64,000 bases of DNA from Arenicola marina (taxonomy: Eukaryota; Annelida; Polychaeta; Arenicolidae). The translations under genes were made by a program, and so were the position numbers. Positions 12,036 through 23,145 of the stretch are shown here, one piece after another. The DNA lies in the NCBI GenBank assembly GCA_964019135.1, contig OZ025258.1, forward strand, positions 10,745,961-10,809,960. The letters run 5' to 3'. The notes under the pieces were generated by a model. It saw nothing but the letters and a program-made list of their open reading frames with translations, did no database searches and had not been told where the DNA came from. Positions within the stretch are counted from its first letter, which is position 1, and each line of letters starts with the position of its first letter.

Positions 12036-12078
12036 GGTACGTCGTGCAGGCTGTACCCCTGCAGGCTGTACCTACCTG
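12036..12078 (-). repeat. Two-copy duplication across the exon 1 splice donor
   Basis: On the minus strand the junction CAG|GTAGGTACAGCCTG is followed at once by CAGGGGTACAGCCTG. This is a near copy of the last exon bases plus the first intron bases. It is the smallest possible tandem array at this 5' splice site and resembles, in miniature, the array at the large gene's exon 1. Confidence 0.6.
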
Positions 12079-12127
12079 CGGTCAGCAGCAACAGGGCGCA
12101 GATGTCTAGCAAACACGACCTGGTCAT
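12076..12127 (-). CDS. Ly6/uPAR-domain protein, exon 1: signal peptide
   Basis: ATG at 12127 opens a 17-residue signal sequence, MTRSCLLDICALLLLTA. The exon ends at a strong donor (GCAG|GTAGGT) after one base of the next codon. The basic N-terminus, Leu-rich core and following V-T-L-S-C fit a cleaved signal peptide just ahead of the LU domain. Spliced to 11004-10831, 10415-10167 and 9583-9369 it gives one open frame of 229 residues: signal, ten-Cys LU domain, Thr-Pro stalk, GPI signal. Upstream, GTAATAACATTGCAG could be an acceptor from a non-coding 5' exon. The promoter was not located. Confidence 0.82.
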
Positions 12128-12714
12128 CCTGCAATGTTATTACAATCATCATATAGATACCAACATGCATGTAGTGACGTACACTTAATACAATTTTATG
12201 ATTAACTTAACTTATGAAATTATGGTCGCCCGTGTAAAAAATGTGCAGTCAAAACATATAAGTCTTATACGAGAACATTTCTTAGCAATGATCATGTGAT
12301 GCCTTGGATATTATAATGGTTTTACGCCATGGCTTTACTGCACACACATTATAAATATAGCTTTGCTAACGTACTCCACAAAATGTGTGTGCACATGAAG
12401 GACGAAGTTCAGTCGTGAACCGGGCGACCAGCTTTGCCGATATTAGACGCCAGGCGTAAAATGTGGTCGAGAGTACAAGAGCGGACCCCCCCCCCCCCCC
12501 CCTATTCTCCCCCATGCGGAGATGCTTCCATTATATAAAATACATGATACTGAGACACTCTCCAGTCCATGTGTTCGTACGGTGCCATTATGATAGATAC
12601 AGGGGTCGCACCTCCCTCATGGAACCAGCTCCAATTTTGACAGTTGCCTCATTCGAATTCTATATGTAACTGAAGTTTCACCTGCACAGCGGGCAGGGAA
12701 TGCGTGAATTATAC

Positions 12715-13378
12715 TAGCCTGAAAATCAGACGTTAATGTCGTGACAGTCTGAAGGATCGACACTAACGTCTGAAATCATAGGCCTTGGGCGCTGTTCACA
12801 AAACCTATTTGACCACCTTGAATAAAGTCCTCACTTGGCAGCCACCAAAAATTGGATTTTTTCCCTTCTTTAATCTTAATGGAAGCTTGGGGAGACGAGA
12901 TTCAAGGTCTTACACGCAAGATTACTCCGTAAACTTGATTTTTAAACACCATGCGTTTCTTTCCGCGGAGTCAGCCGCCATTTTTTCTTGGCGCAGTGAC
13001 CAGTGGTGACGTCTATCGAGTCGTTGGGCACTAAAAATTACATGCAGTTTTTAGTTCCCAACGACTCGATAGGTGTCACCACTAGTCACAACGCCAGGAA
13101 AAAATGGCGGCTGACACCACGAAAAGAAACGCGTGTAAAAAGTGGTTTGACAAAGTAACCTTGCATGAACAACTTTGAATCTCATCTCCCCAAGCTTCCA
13201 TTAAGATTAAAGAAGCTAAAAATCAATTTTTTGTTGGCTGCCAAATGAGGACTTTAGTCAAGGTGGTCAAATAGGTTTTGTGAACAGCCCCTAACGGCCT
13301 AAGCCTAAGGCCTATGATTTCAGACGTTAGTGTCGATCATTCAGACTGTCACGACATTAAAGTCTGATTTTCAGGCTA
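12715..13378. mobile_element. Foldback element with 9-bp target duplication
   Basis: The ends are TAGCCTGAAAATCAG and CTGATTTTCAGGCTA. Almost the whole 664-bp element is an inverted repeat, with arms of about 320 bp and a centre at about 13035. It is flanked by GAATTATAC at 12706-12714 and 13379-13387. Long terminal repeats with 9-bp duplications are typical of Mutator-like foldbacks, but there is no transposase here to confirm it. The arms differ by scattered substitutions, so this is not a recent insertion. Confidence 0.88.
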
Positions 13379-13679
13379 GAATTATACCTGCCCGATCCAT
13401 AGTTTTCTCTCTCGCGGGCAGTTTGGCAGTATAGTTATTGTTGAGCCCTAAACTGACCAACAAACCGTCATTTGTTGTAGAAAACAATAGTAGATTCTAA
13501 ATCGACCCCACTCCAGCTTGAAAATTGAGCGGATCCATTGGCGTACCAAATACCCCCCAAAGTGGACCCATGTACTGCATACAGGTGCCAAAAGTGCATA
13601 ATTAAGGACCCATTGGCGTACGAAAATGCACGAAAAAGACGCCCTTTGTCTTCAAGCGGCACTTCCCCAGCAGTCAAGA

Positions 13680-13926
13680 TGGGACACAGATGGGAGGCAA
13701 GGGGAGGGAGAAGGGGGTACGCACAGCTACTTTTATTAGTAGAGAGACGGACACAGATGGAAGGCGGGGGAGGGGGGTACGCACAGTTACTTTTATTAGT
13801 AGATGGACGGACACAGATGGAAGGTGGGGGGAGGGGAGAAAGGTACGCACAGCTTACTGTCTATTATTAGTAGATAGACGAACGCAGAAGGGGGTGGGGA
13901 AAGCCGAAAGGGAAGGGAGAGAGGTA
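13680..13926 (+). repeat. Minisatellite of about 60 bp, left part
   Basis: Three to four units contain GACGGACACAGATGGAAGG, a G-rich run, GGTACGCACAG and TTACTTTTATTAGTAGA. The array resumes at 16465 beyond the TA-flanked element, so it was split by that insertion. Confidence 0.8.
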
Positions 13927-14066
13927 AGGCAAAGTGGGCTAATCTCGATCCTTGGGTAACCTCGATCCCCATGTGCTATTTTTATTGATGATGTCACCAT
14001 ATTTTTTCGCCGATTTGATTTTTCGATAACAATCTTAGGGATGCCCCTAATAACTAGACACAGAGA

Positions 14067-14807
14067 ATTATATTTGTTAGTGACATTGTTAATGAATTTG
14101 GATCAATTGACTACGTTAAATTATTTCAGAAGGTAACCGACTGTCCGCTAACTCATTTCGAGTTAAATGTCGTGAGGGGAGGATTGCGGTGTATTGAAGG
14201 AAAGTCAACTTTAATGTCAAGGGATAGCTCAATTGTTTTTGCAAATAAGATGTTGAATTCTATATCGACAAAGCATATTCGTACTCATCTTAAGAGAAAA
14301 GCTTTGCTATATATACATGTCCAACTCAAAGTTCCTTTAGAGTATGAACAAAACCAGCTCAGACAAATTTGGAAGCTTGCCTCTTTGGTCACAAAAGAAA
14401 CGCAGTTGATTTCGATGCAATGGAAAATACTCCATAACATTTATCCCACTAATACTCTGCTACAAAGATGGAAAATGTCTCAGTCAAATCTATGTAACGC
14501 ATGCAATGAGCCAGACACCACCATACATTATTTTTATAAATGCAACTTGGTTAAAGAATTATGGGATGATGTAAAACATAATATACAAACAAAGCTGTTT
14601 AGTGAGACAATTATATCAGAGAAAGAAATTATGCTAGGTTTTCATGACCGATCAGTTTTCCTTAATACGGCAGACTTTATTTACTGCAATAGACTTATCT
14701 TGGTGGTAAAAAAATGTATCTGTAAATTTAAATTCGACACTCGAGAACCTTTAAGGTGTATTTTTGCTAGGGAAATATACCTACGTGAACAAATGCACTT
14801 GATTTGA
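14067..14807 (+). pseudogene. LINE ORF2 C-terminal fragment (zinc-binding zf-RVT region)
   Basis: The frame is open from the first base of the insertion to TGA at 14805-14807, 246 codons, with no start of its own because the element is 5'-truncated. The motif pattern is MQWKILHNIYPT, then LCNACNEPDTTIHYFYKC, then LWDDV. It is the Cys-x2-Cys...His...Cys zinc-binding region that follows the reverse transcriptase in L1/Tx1-type elements. The reverse transcriptase and endonuclease are missing, so it cannot move itself. Confidence 0.88.
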
Positions 14808-14870
14808 TGTATTATCAATTTTATGTGTGTACATATGTTATATGGTAATAAAAAAAAAAAAAAAAAAAAA
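14067..14870 (+). mobile_element. 5'-truncated L1-type LINE with poly-A tail
   Basis: The insertion is flanked by AACTAGACACAGAGA at 14052-14066 and 14871-14885, a textbook target-primed duplication. It ends in a poly-A tract of over 20 bases after AATAAA. The uninterrupted tail and exact duplication suggest a young insertion. Only the 3' end of the element is present. Confidence 0.92.
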
Positions 14871-15169
14871 AACTAGACACAGAGACCCTAGATTATAGAT
14901 ATGTATTTTTTTATCCAATTTGAATTAAATAAGTCATGCAACCCTTCATTAACACGTGCTCTTGCATGAGTTTCAAAAGCAAGCAGTATGCCTCATTTAC
15001 ACTAAGTATGATAACTTATTAAATGAAAAAGAGTGACAGCAGACGATGTTTACAACAGGTGTGACATCATGACAGTTCTTCCCCAGATCGACCTTGACCT
15101 TTGGAGAGATCAAGGTTACCCCACCTTTTTCGCGACCGTGGTCTAACCTCAACCCCCTCTTTAATTTAA

Positions 15170-15861
15170 GGTAAGCCACCCATAATGAGCCTCGGCGATT
15201 TTGAGCAGACATCGGTAAACATCGACAAACATCGGCGGGTGTCAGTGAAAAGGGAATTCCTAACGTTACGTCATTCACAGGGAATCCCCAATTCGTGACG
15301 TCATTCACAGCATATTTCCCCGAGAAAGGCTCTTCGTGATAAATTCCGAATATTCAAGAAAAAAACATGGAGAAAACGTGTAAATAGTTCAGAAAACATT
15401 CGTGTAGATCATAATTATATCGGAGACCATTATATATAACCAGATTTATTAAAATGGGAGCACAAGGCGTAAATTACTGATAATTGGTGTGAAATAAGCT
15501 GCTTCAAAAAATATTTCTGGAATAACATTTTCAAGTTTCAGGACGTGTTTCTCGGAACATTTGCACGGCTACCTATATTTTTCTTTATTTTTATTACAAA
15601 ACTATGTTTTTAAATGTTTTAAACGTGGTTTGGTGTCAGGATTTTCATTTTTGATGAAATTATAGCTAATTTTGTGAAGGTGGTGATTTCGAATTTTGGC
15701 AAAAACGGTCCTGTTTTTGCATAACTGCACTTTATTATTGCCATTCTGTTATTTTTCTTGTGGCTACTATTTACATTGTTGAATATCATTCCTGTATTGC
15801 ACTAGGTTTAAGCTTTCCAAAGAGCTATTACTGATGATAATGACTTAATATTGAGCTGAAT
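15170..15861 (-). mobile_element. Truncated second copy of the TTAA-flanked element
   Basis: This is the reverse complement of the inner and right parts of the 7483-8496 element. It starts after TTAA (15166-15169) with GGTAAGCCACCCATAAT and runs in register to the AATATTGAGCTGAAT text, where similarity stops. The other terminal repeat is absent. It lies inside the TA-flanked element. Confidence 0.8.
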
Positions 15862-16464
15862 AAACGTCAATTTCGAACAATATGTTATAAAAATATATCA
15901 TGTTTTAGCAGTTGATGGCCGCAATTACATGCAACAATAACTGTCCGGCCCTGCTTCCGCATATTCTGACGTTTACTAATATTTAAATGTGTTGTAACAT
16001 GAAGGAGTTATTTTGGGTATTGTAACGCAGCTGTTCCAAATGGCATTCCCTTGGCGTGATGGCCCATGAAGTATTCTATATTTGCGTTATGACTACCCAT
16101 GTAATAAGACTGATAAATACAGTTTCAAGGGGTTGCTTTATCTATCGTTGGGCATAAGAGGCACAGTTATGTGAATTAATATTGTTGCTTTCGCACACTA
16201 AGAATCACGATCTGCAAATTAAATCACCCACCTATCCCTGGGGGTCGAGATTAGACCACAGGGATCGAGTTTCGACCATGGCCCCCACTGCCTTTTAAAA
16301 AATGAGCGCTCCCCACAATCTGCCTAGGTTTTCGTTTTTTCTATGAAATCATATTATTTGAATACCACTGGATACTGTTTGAACAAAAAATAAGTTCATG
16401 TCACATTATTAAAGAAAATATACATGTTTTTATCTTAAGGGGTCGAGATTAGCCCACTTTGCCT

Positions 16465-16700
16465 TACGCAGTTACGATTATTAGTAATATTAGCAAGTAA
16501 CATATTAGTAAGCTTAGAAGTTAGATGGATGGACACAGAAGGGAGGCAGCGGTGTCGGAGGGGAGGGGGGGGGGGGGGGTACGTACGCACAGCTACTATT
16601 ACTTTATTAGATCGACGGAACGCAGAAGGGGGAAGAGACAGGGTCACAGGTGGGGGCGGGGTGGGGGGGGGGGGGTACGAACAAGTTACGGCGATAGATC
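16465..16700 (+). repeat. Minisatellite of about 60 bp, right part
   Basis: Continuation of the 13680-13926 array (GGATGGACACAGAAGGGAGG, then GTACGCACAGCTACT, then TTATTAGAT), with long G runs. See the left part for the interrupted unit. Confidence 0.75.
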
Positions 16701-17081
16701 TACGACTAAGCTTACGTTGTCGTTAATTGCTCATTTTGTCTTAATAAAAAATATCTGATTCGTCCTGTTTCACATTTTCTTTGCTTTGGAAGTTGACTGT
16801 GGTGTGTTGCGTGAGCTTGTCAATGACAATGTCAATGATGATTGTCGCCTTGCCCTCGACCTTGTGAACTGGCCAAGCACAGTTCAATTTACATATGAAA
16901 GTTGAAACATAATTTACACATCAGTTTTTAACGCACCAGGTATTGGTTTTAACAAGTTAAAGACAGAAGATAACCATTAGGATTGATAGATTAAAACGTA
17001 GTGCTTACCTAAGGGGTGGGTTGCTCCTAAATTGATTGAAAGTTGTTGAAGAAAGGCTGAAAGGCACTGCACGTTTCTAAG

Positions 17082-17160
17082 ATGTCGAAAAGAACCAGCC
17101 ACGCGACGGATAATGAACATCGATCAACACGAAATTCAACCTCAGTCACCATGGAAGCAG
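17082..17160 (+). CDS. Candidate first coding exon, unsupported downstream
   Basis: ATG in good context (TAAGATGTCG) opens 26 codons, MSKRTSHATDNEHRSTRNST and six more. It ends at donor GAAGCAG|GTGCGT in phase 1. The peptide is basic and Ser/Thr-rich with no recognised domain. CRE-like TGACGTCA and two TTTGGCGC/TTTTGGCGCC E2F-like sites follow within 80 bases, so the area looks like a promoter or CpG-rich start region. I found no matching second exon in the window. A minus-strand frame over the same bases (ATGGTGACTGAGG at 17152) is an equal alternative. Confidence 0.2.
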
Positions 17161-19871
17161 GTGCGTTACCAGGGAACGGAAATAGAAGTAAAATGACGTC
17201 ATAAAAAGGTTGCTTTGGCGCGTTGTTTTGGCGCCAGAAGTGTTGGTATTTAGTGTGTCGACAGGGGGGGGGGGGGGGGGGGGGGGTCACCCCCGCAAGT
17301 GTAATATATGTAGGGTATACCGTTCAATATATCATACATTTTTGATCTAGGTTCGTCATGTTGTGTAATTCTAATTTCCACTAAAAACTCCTCACTTGAT
17401 CGCAATTTTGGAAGACCGGAAAGAAATAACGACAGCGTCAATGAATTAATAAAAATAGGCTTATTGACTTATTGGGGATCGTTTGTGATAAATATTATAA
17501 AGAACGAATGTGTTTTAACGTCGCGTTTCATGAAGTAATTTTCGTTTCAATAGTTCATGTGAACAATACAGCGGGGGACGTTCATCATTTGAACAAAATT
17601 TGGAGGATACAAAATAATAGGGTCGGTGATAATAACCTGATTTTTTTTATGGAGAGGGAGCATGTATACGTGGGGGGCGGGGGGGGGGTACAAGTGGGCG
17701 GCAGGACTAAACGGTGTGTGTGTGTGTGGGGGGGGGGGGGGGGTCTCCCGCCAGTTCCAACCCACACAATGCATGTTTAGACCCCGCCCCTGGGGTCTGG
17801 AAGGGGTAAATATAGTGACACGTGCCTTCGACCCGGAGTTTATATGGTGATTCCACGAAACATCGATCTTGTACAGTATTTTATTAATACTAAATGCTTC
17901 TTAATCTCTTATTCTTGCAATGGAAGGTGGGGGGAGGGGTATTTCTGTTCATCGGGAGTGGGCTTTTCAATTCACAGTTAAAGTCCATCTCTTGGTGGGG
18001 TATTTGTTACTAATCTACTTTCAAATATACATTTCCCAGTGGTTACTAAAGCCATTTATCAGATGCAATTATTTTACAATGTGTCTTATGCTATAAATAT
18101 TAATATCTAAAGTCACCAAAATAAACTCAAGCAGCGAACGATCGGTTTCCAAACCCCCGCCCAGAGTAGAGATTTGTGACGTCACAAGATGAACCGGTTT
18201 GAGTGCGCCTCGCTCGCTTCGACTGCCCGCGCTGTTTGAATGTACGTGCGGCAGGGAAGCTCTAACTCAGATGTTTATTTCGGTTAACATTAACTCATGA
18301 TGAATATTGCCACATGTAGATGTAGATAGACCTAGATCTATGACATTAGAGGTGTGTTCTTGTTGGTTAGAGCAACATTCGTGACACACTGACAGAAAAC
18401 AAACAGCTGCAGTGGCAGTTTGTTGCCAGCCTACTGCAGTACTGACTACGTTTTTGCAGCCTAGCGGACGGGCCGTCTCGGAGATGTCGGTCGAATCGTA
18501 GACATAGAATGTAGATCTGGAGGAAGTCATGAAGATCGGAAGTGAAGGAGGGCAGCATTTTTCGGCCTAGCTTGAAAAGCACGCAGCGCACACCTACTAA
18601 TAGGCTTCATCACTTACTATTTATAGTAATACTTGTGGACACCCGAACGTTATGGTATCCGGTTGGGACAAACAACTAAGTAGCTTTCACCAATTTGTCT
18701 GCTGGTCGCCGAATTAATATTTTATATGATTACAGTGCATATTTGCAGGTTTTTGATCTAGATCCCATGATATAATAAGCATCGCTTTTTATGAAGCGTT
18801 CGCACTTCTTCCGAAAATACTGTTTTGCGAACGGCGTTTCGAGGTTTTCAACATTTACAGTTCCTTAGCGATCTGCGGTCTTCAGTCGAGGTGGCTCGAA
18901 GCGATACGTACGGCGGCAGAATTCATGCTCCGGTTGCCTGGATTCCTCCACTTATCACCCCCACTATCATTAATTCCAAATGGTCTTCGCATTGACAACG
19001 TACGTTATGTTGATTTAAACTTTGCCACTTTCCAAATCTGAAAATGCATTTGCTGACTGGATATATCCTATTTTTCGGCGGAAGAAACGTTTCCAATTTA
19101 GCTTTGCATAGCGCCACATTTGGATAAGGAGTAGATCTACGGACACTATACTATTACTGCATGCAGGAGTGTTATCAGAATGTCAGCTATACATGAAGTC
19201 CTGAATGCCATATATCTGTATATAGCGTACGTCGAACAAGATTGCGGTAGGGAATTCTGTGCGCCAGGGGTCAATTATGGGACCACGATTGTGTGGACCT
19301 GGCGTAGAGAGCCACGTGACACTGAGCTCAAAGGTGTCACGTGGATTCACTCACCTCTCCCAACCCCCACCTCTTCCCCAAGAGTGCTTGCCATGCGATT
19401 GTTTCGCCTCAGAGAGAAGACCTATTCTGCTTCTCTATCGTGGCGTTCGAAGAGCAGAAGCAGAAGCCAGGTTTACACACATTCGCTTAGTGTAACCAAA
19501 TACGTGGCTGATGGCAAATGAATGAATGAAACACATAAGAATTAATTGTTGTGTGGTTTGAAAGGTATTGGCGGCGTAAACTATAGAACATAGTGAATTA
19601 ACAAGTATATGTCTGTTGGTGTTTGGCGCTGAAGTAATAAATGGACTCGGACAATGATATGCGAGCTATCCTCTTTCCTTTAGCTACATGGAAACTACGG
19701 GTAATGTCTAAAGTCGTACGCGACCGATTCATAGCTCATATTAAGTAGGCCTATTCTTGTGTTAGCTTTTCTCTTATTGGAAGAGATGAATAGCTCAGGC
19801 TCTTTCATAGAAAGAGTTCATAAACTTACTAAATATTGTAAATATGGGTGTACCATTGGGTACGGTTAATG

Positions 19872-20371
19872 TAGCCCTGGTACATGCCTCTCTTACCACG
19901 CCCGTAAACGGAGCTAGGGTGAGGGCCATGCCGCTGACACGGCCGAAAACAAGAAATCGGCAGAAATCGCGGACCGGTGGCTCAAGTTGAAGTTCATAAC
20001 AGAAAAAATATACAGTGCCTACCCGCCGGAAGTAAACAAACTTAGCGTGAGCACTCGCTGCCAGGCGGCGTTTGTTGACTTCCGGTGAACGGCGGAGCAT
20101 TCAAAACGAAGCGAGAGGTGAAACAATAGCCCGGATTACAAGAAAATACGTTACCAAGCAAAGAAATGAAAGTGCGACGAAAGTCCAAAAAGCTTTAGGA
20201 ACGTCGTGGCGCACATTGGCGGGTAGGCACTGTATATTTTTTCTGTTATGAACTTCAACTTGAGCCACCGGTCCGCGATTTCTGCCGATTTCTTGTTTTC
20301 GGCCGTGTCAGCGGCATGGCTCTCACACTAGCTCCGTTTACGGGCGTGGTCAGAGGCGCGTACCAGGGCTA
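19872..20371. mobile_element. Foldback element with 9-bp target duplication
   Basis: Ends TAGCCCTGGTAC and its complement. Arms of about 155 bp (19872-20028 and 20218-20371) are nearly identical, around a 190-bp centre. Flanked by CGGTTAATG at 19863-19871 and 20372-20380. The centre holds a smaller hairpin (CCGGAAGTAAACAAAC and GTTTGTTGACTTCCGG). It has the same TAG...CTA ends and duplication length as the element at 12715. No coding frame. Confidence 0.9.
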
Positions 20372-20613
20372 CGGTTAATGCTGCTGTTTATGGAGAATGT
20401 GAGAGACTTCCTATAAGAATAAGATGTACTATCAGTTTTATGAAGTACTCGTTAAACATTTGACAATGCCTGATAATAGACTAACGAAGAACGCTGACAA
20501 CTAGACGAAAGTGCCCCCAGGCAAGCCCGCTTCTCTAGGGGCACAACGGTGTCCATGCTAAATTCTTTAGACGCCAGTCGGGAATCGACTGTAGCTTTTA
20601 TCATAATGTGTGC

Positions 20614-21112
20614 GCGTACAATCATGGTGTTTATGTATTCTATATACCTTGTTCTATCTTCTGACATCAAGAACGTGTGTCAACACTAGATTGTTTCGGT
20701 TATATTTTCGCGAAGAAATGTTGGAGCACACGACTTTTCCGGACCAACCGTCCGCCATATTTGTTTTGGGCGCATCCTGGTACCTGTGAATGCAACTTGG
20801 TTCCTCTGCTCCGTTAGCATATGACTCTCCGCTAGCGGGCGTTGTCAGTCCCTCACTTTGAACTTAATGACAACAGCAGCGCCCCCTGTCACAGATAATT
20901 CACGGATACAACGTTTGGGACCCAGGCTGCAAATGGTTCAAACGGTGGCGAGACTCTCCAGGTGGCGCTGCATGCGCATGGCGGTTGGTCGGGAAAAGAC
21001 GTATGCTCCAAAATTTCTTCGCGAAAATAGAACCAAAACGACCTAGTGTTGAGACAATTTCTTGATGTCAGAAGATACAAGGTGTATAGAATACGTAAAC
21101 ACTGATTTTACG
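20614..21112. mobile_element. Foldback element, arms of about 150 bp
   Basis: CTTCTGACATCAAGAA, CAACACTAG, TTTTCGCGAAGAAAT and ACCAACCG on the left recur in reverse complement on the right, ending near 21112. The centre (about 20765-20970) is unique. No clear target duplication, so the limits are approximate. Confidence 0.75.
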
Positions 21113-22807
21113 GAAAACTTCATAACCTAGCCAGATTTGTTAAATGTGCAGCTAAACTATATGAAGAAACCTACTTACGTTGAGATATTTCACTTTATGA
21201 AATTTTTGGGTTTTCTATTGTAAAATTGTTGAGCTTTGTTGCAAATTAAATGTTCCCATTTTTGTACCATGGGCCTGGTGCCTACAGTTGGAAAATAAAC
21301 ATTATTATTATTATTATAGCTCAGGCCCTAAGTAACTGATAATTTAAACGGCTGCAATGATTTCTTTGCATCATAGCTTTTATCTTCCGTCGGCGACTAA
21401 ACGCCAACGAACGAATTGCTGAACAATTCTAAAATTGGGAATCGTAGCTGGCGGACAAATACAGAGAAGAATGGCCTGTTATATGTTCTTTATTATGATA
21501 CCTATATACAATTGATCTACAACCCGTGCATTAAAACCTCCCTGCCAATTTCCCAGAGCATGCCCAGTCACATTAAATTTTGTGAAGAGAAAATAAATTA
21601 AAATACATTATCCCATATAAGTTTAGATGGTAATTTGCATTTAATTGTTTACCTTCAACTCAAAATCAAATTCTTAACACCGTCTTTGTTTCAAGAGAGC
21701 GTTCCCTGTTGCTGTGCATATGTAATGATAATGATAAACTACCATAATTACTCTTTGTTCCCACAAACCACATAATGTCATTAGATGAATGATTGCTTAT
21801 AAAAAAAAAAAAAAAAATACAACATTGAAGAAAGAATGCATGATTGATATTTTACAACACATTTACAAGATGGTCGCTGCCATATAGCCTTGATTGGGAG
21901 CTCAGCGATGCAAACACCCCATTTAACAAACACCATTCATTTAACAAATTTCTGTGCACCACCTGTGCACCACCATGTGTATATAATGTACATAAAAACG
22001 TGGCTCCACGACAATGTAACAGAAGGTGGTGGTGCACTTACTGAAACAAACTGGCCGATCGCCACGAACATTAAACCACATCAAAGCATACTCAGTGAAG
22101 AACAATCGTGTTACGAATGACACCAGAATTTCTCTTGTACATAATTTGTTACCAATCAGCTGTATTTTTCACAAACTGTAGGTACAGTTAATCGCAAAAC
22201 AGGTGCCCTAAATTGTGTTCAGTCATTACATAATAGTTTTAAAGAAAGCTCCAACACCCATCATCTTCATCTTCCAGAGGTTATCTAGGTCACTATACAA
22301 GCATGAACCTCAAAAGCCTCAAGCGATTTGACTAGTTCTCCACCTTACAACACTGACGTATTATATCATCAGACTAATACGTTTCAGGCCAGACTAATCC
22401 GAAAAGATGATGCCGAAAGTGCATCAAAACAACAATGACGTCGCGATTCAAATATTCGATTAGCCTAGAAGATCCCTCAGTATTTGAAACCGCATAATAT
22501 CATAATGATGGAAAATATTGCAATTGAACAAAAGCAGCGCTTTTGGTTTTGTGTTGAAAATTAGTCATTGTAGAAAAGGGTTAACCTGCTTGAATTCACC
22601 GTGACGATGCTAGGTGAAGAAATAGGCGGATGGAGAAGAAATCAAATCTAACACATGCCCCTAAAGTATTCGGTTTTATATCACAGCTCAAAATTCTTAA
22701 AGTCTCACAAACCAATGCCAATATGAATAAAAGCCATTAAAATGAATACTTCACATGAAATACCCGGCCTAATGATCAGACTGATGACACACGTAACGCG
22801 GCATCCT

Positions 22808-22813
22808 TTATTT
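22808..22813 (-). promoter_or_regulatory. Polyadenylation signal of the large AT-hook/C2H2 gene
   Basis: AATAAA on minus (TTTATT on plus), about 310 bases after the stop codon at 23122. It implies a short 3' UTR. Confidence 0.5.
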
Positions 22814-22964
22814 CATTATTTCACTTTCAAAAAATTGAGGTTCACCTCATAACGCACGTTTTCTCATAACACACACAGATCTATGCATCGCATATCGTGC
22901 CGGTGATATGGTATGAAATTGAGACAGCTGTGAGGCCGGTAGTGAAAGCAACATGGTGGATATC

Positions 22965-23145
22965 CTATAATACGGCACATAGTTAACGTTGTTAGCGGGC
23001 TACAAGGACATACATGACGTCATTTTTGGCAAAGGCATAGCTGACGTCATTGCCGGGGAAAGGCGCGGTACGGCACATACATGACGTCATTGCCGAACAA
23101 ACACCGGCGCGGTATATGACGTCAATGCCTGGTGAAGTCGCGGTA
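22965..23145 (-). repeat. Tandem copies of the coding tail and stop codon in the 3' UTR
   Basis: On minus, the last codons TATGTGCCCTACCGCGAC, and then CATTGACGTCA, are followed by diverged copies (TATGTGCCGTACCGCGCC, and then AATGACGTCA; two further TGACGTCA copies). The stop TGA is itself the first half of TGACGTCA, the CRE palindrome, so every copy carries a CRE-like site. Confidence 0.75.

Larger units (their letters stand above)
13927..16464. mobile_element. TA-flanked DNA element (composite, nested insertions)
   Basis: Terminal inverted repeats begin AGGCAAAGTGGGCTAATCTC at 13927 and end with its complement at 16464. TA is present on each side (13925-13926 and 16465-16466). Joining the flanks across the TA restores a minisatellite unit (GGTACGCAG then TTAC), so the empty site can be read directly. 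The 2.5-kb span contains an L1 insertion and a truncated TTAA element. Its own interior has no transposase that I can see. An internal repeat of the GTCGAGATTAG text lies near 16228. Confidence 0.78.
12128..17081. other. Intergenic region upstream of the LU-domain gene, filled by mobile elements
   Basis: Apart from the foldback, minisatellite, TA-flanked element, L1 and TTAA element listed separately, I see no gene. Homopolymer C at about 12486-12502 and G runs at 16565-16680 inflate short frames. 16700-17000 is plain AT-rich DNA. Confidence 0.55.
17161..22807. other. Gene-poor stretch downstream of the large gene
   Basis: G homopolymers (about 17263-17286 and 17728-17742) and AT-rich DNA. 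Two foldbacks are listed separately. A CACGTG-containing palindrome (GTGACACTGAGCTC to GGTGTCACGTGG) lies at 19310-19345. Short frames at 18923-19130 (-) and 19180-19521 (+) have no recognisable content. I support no exon here. Confidence 0.5.
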
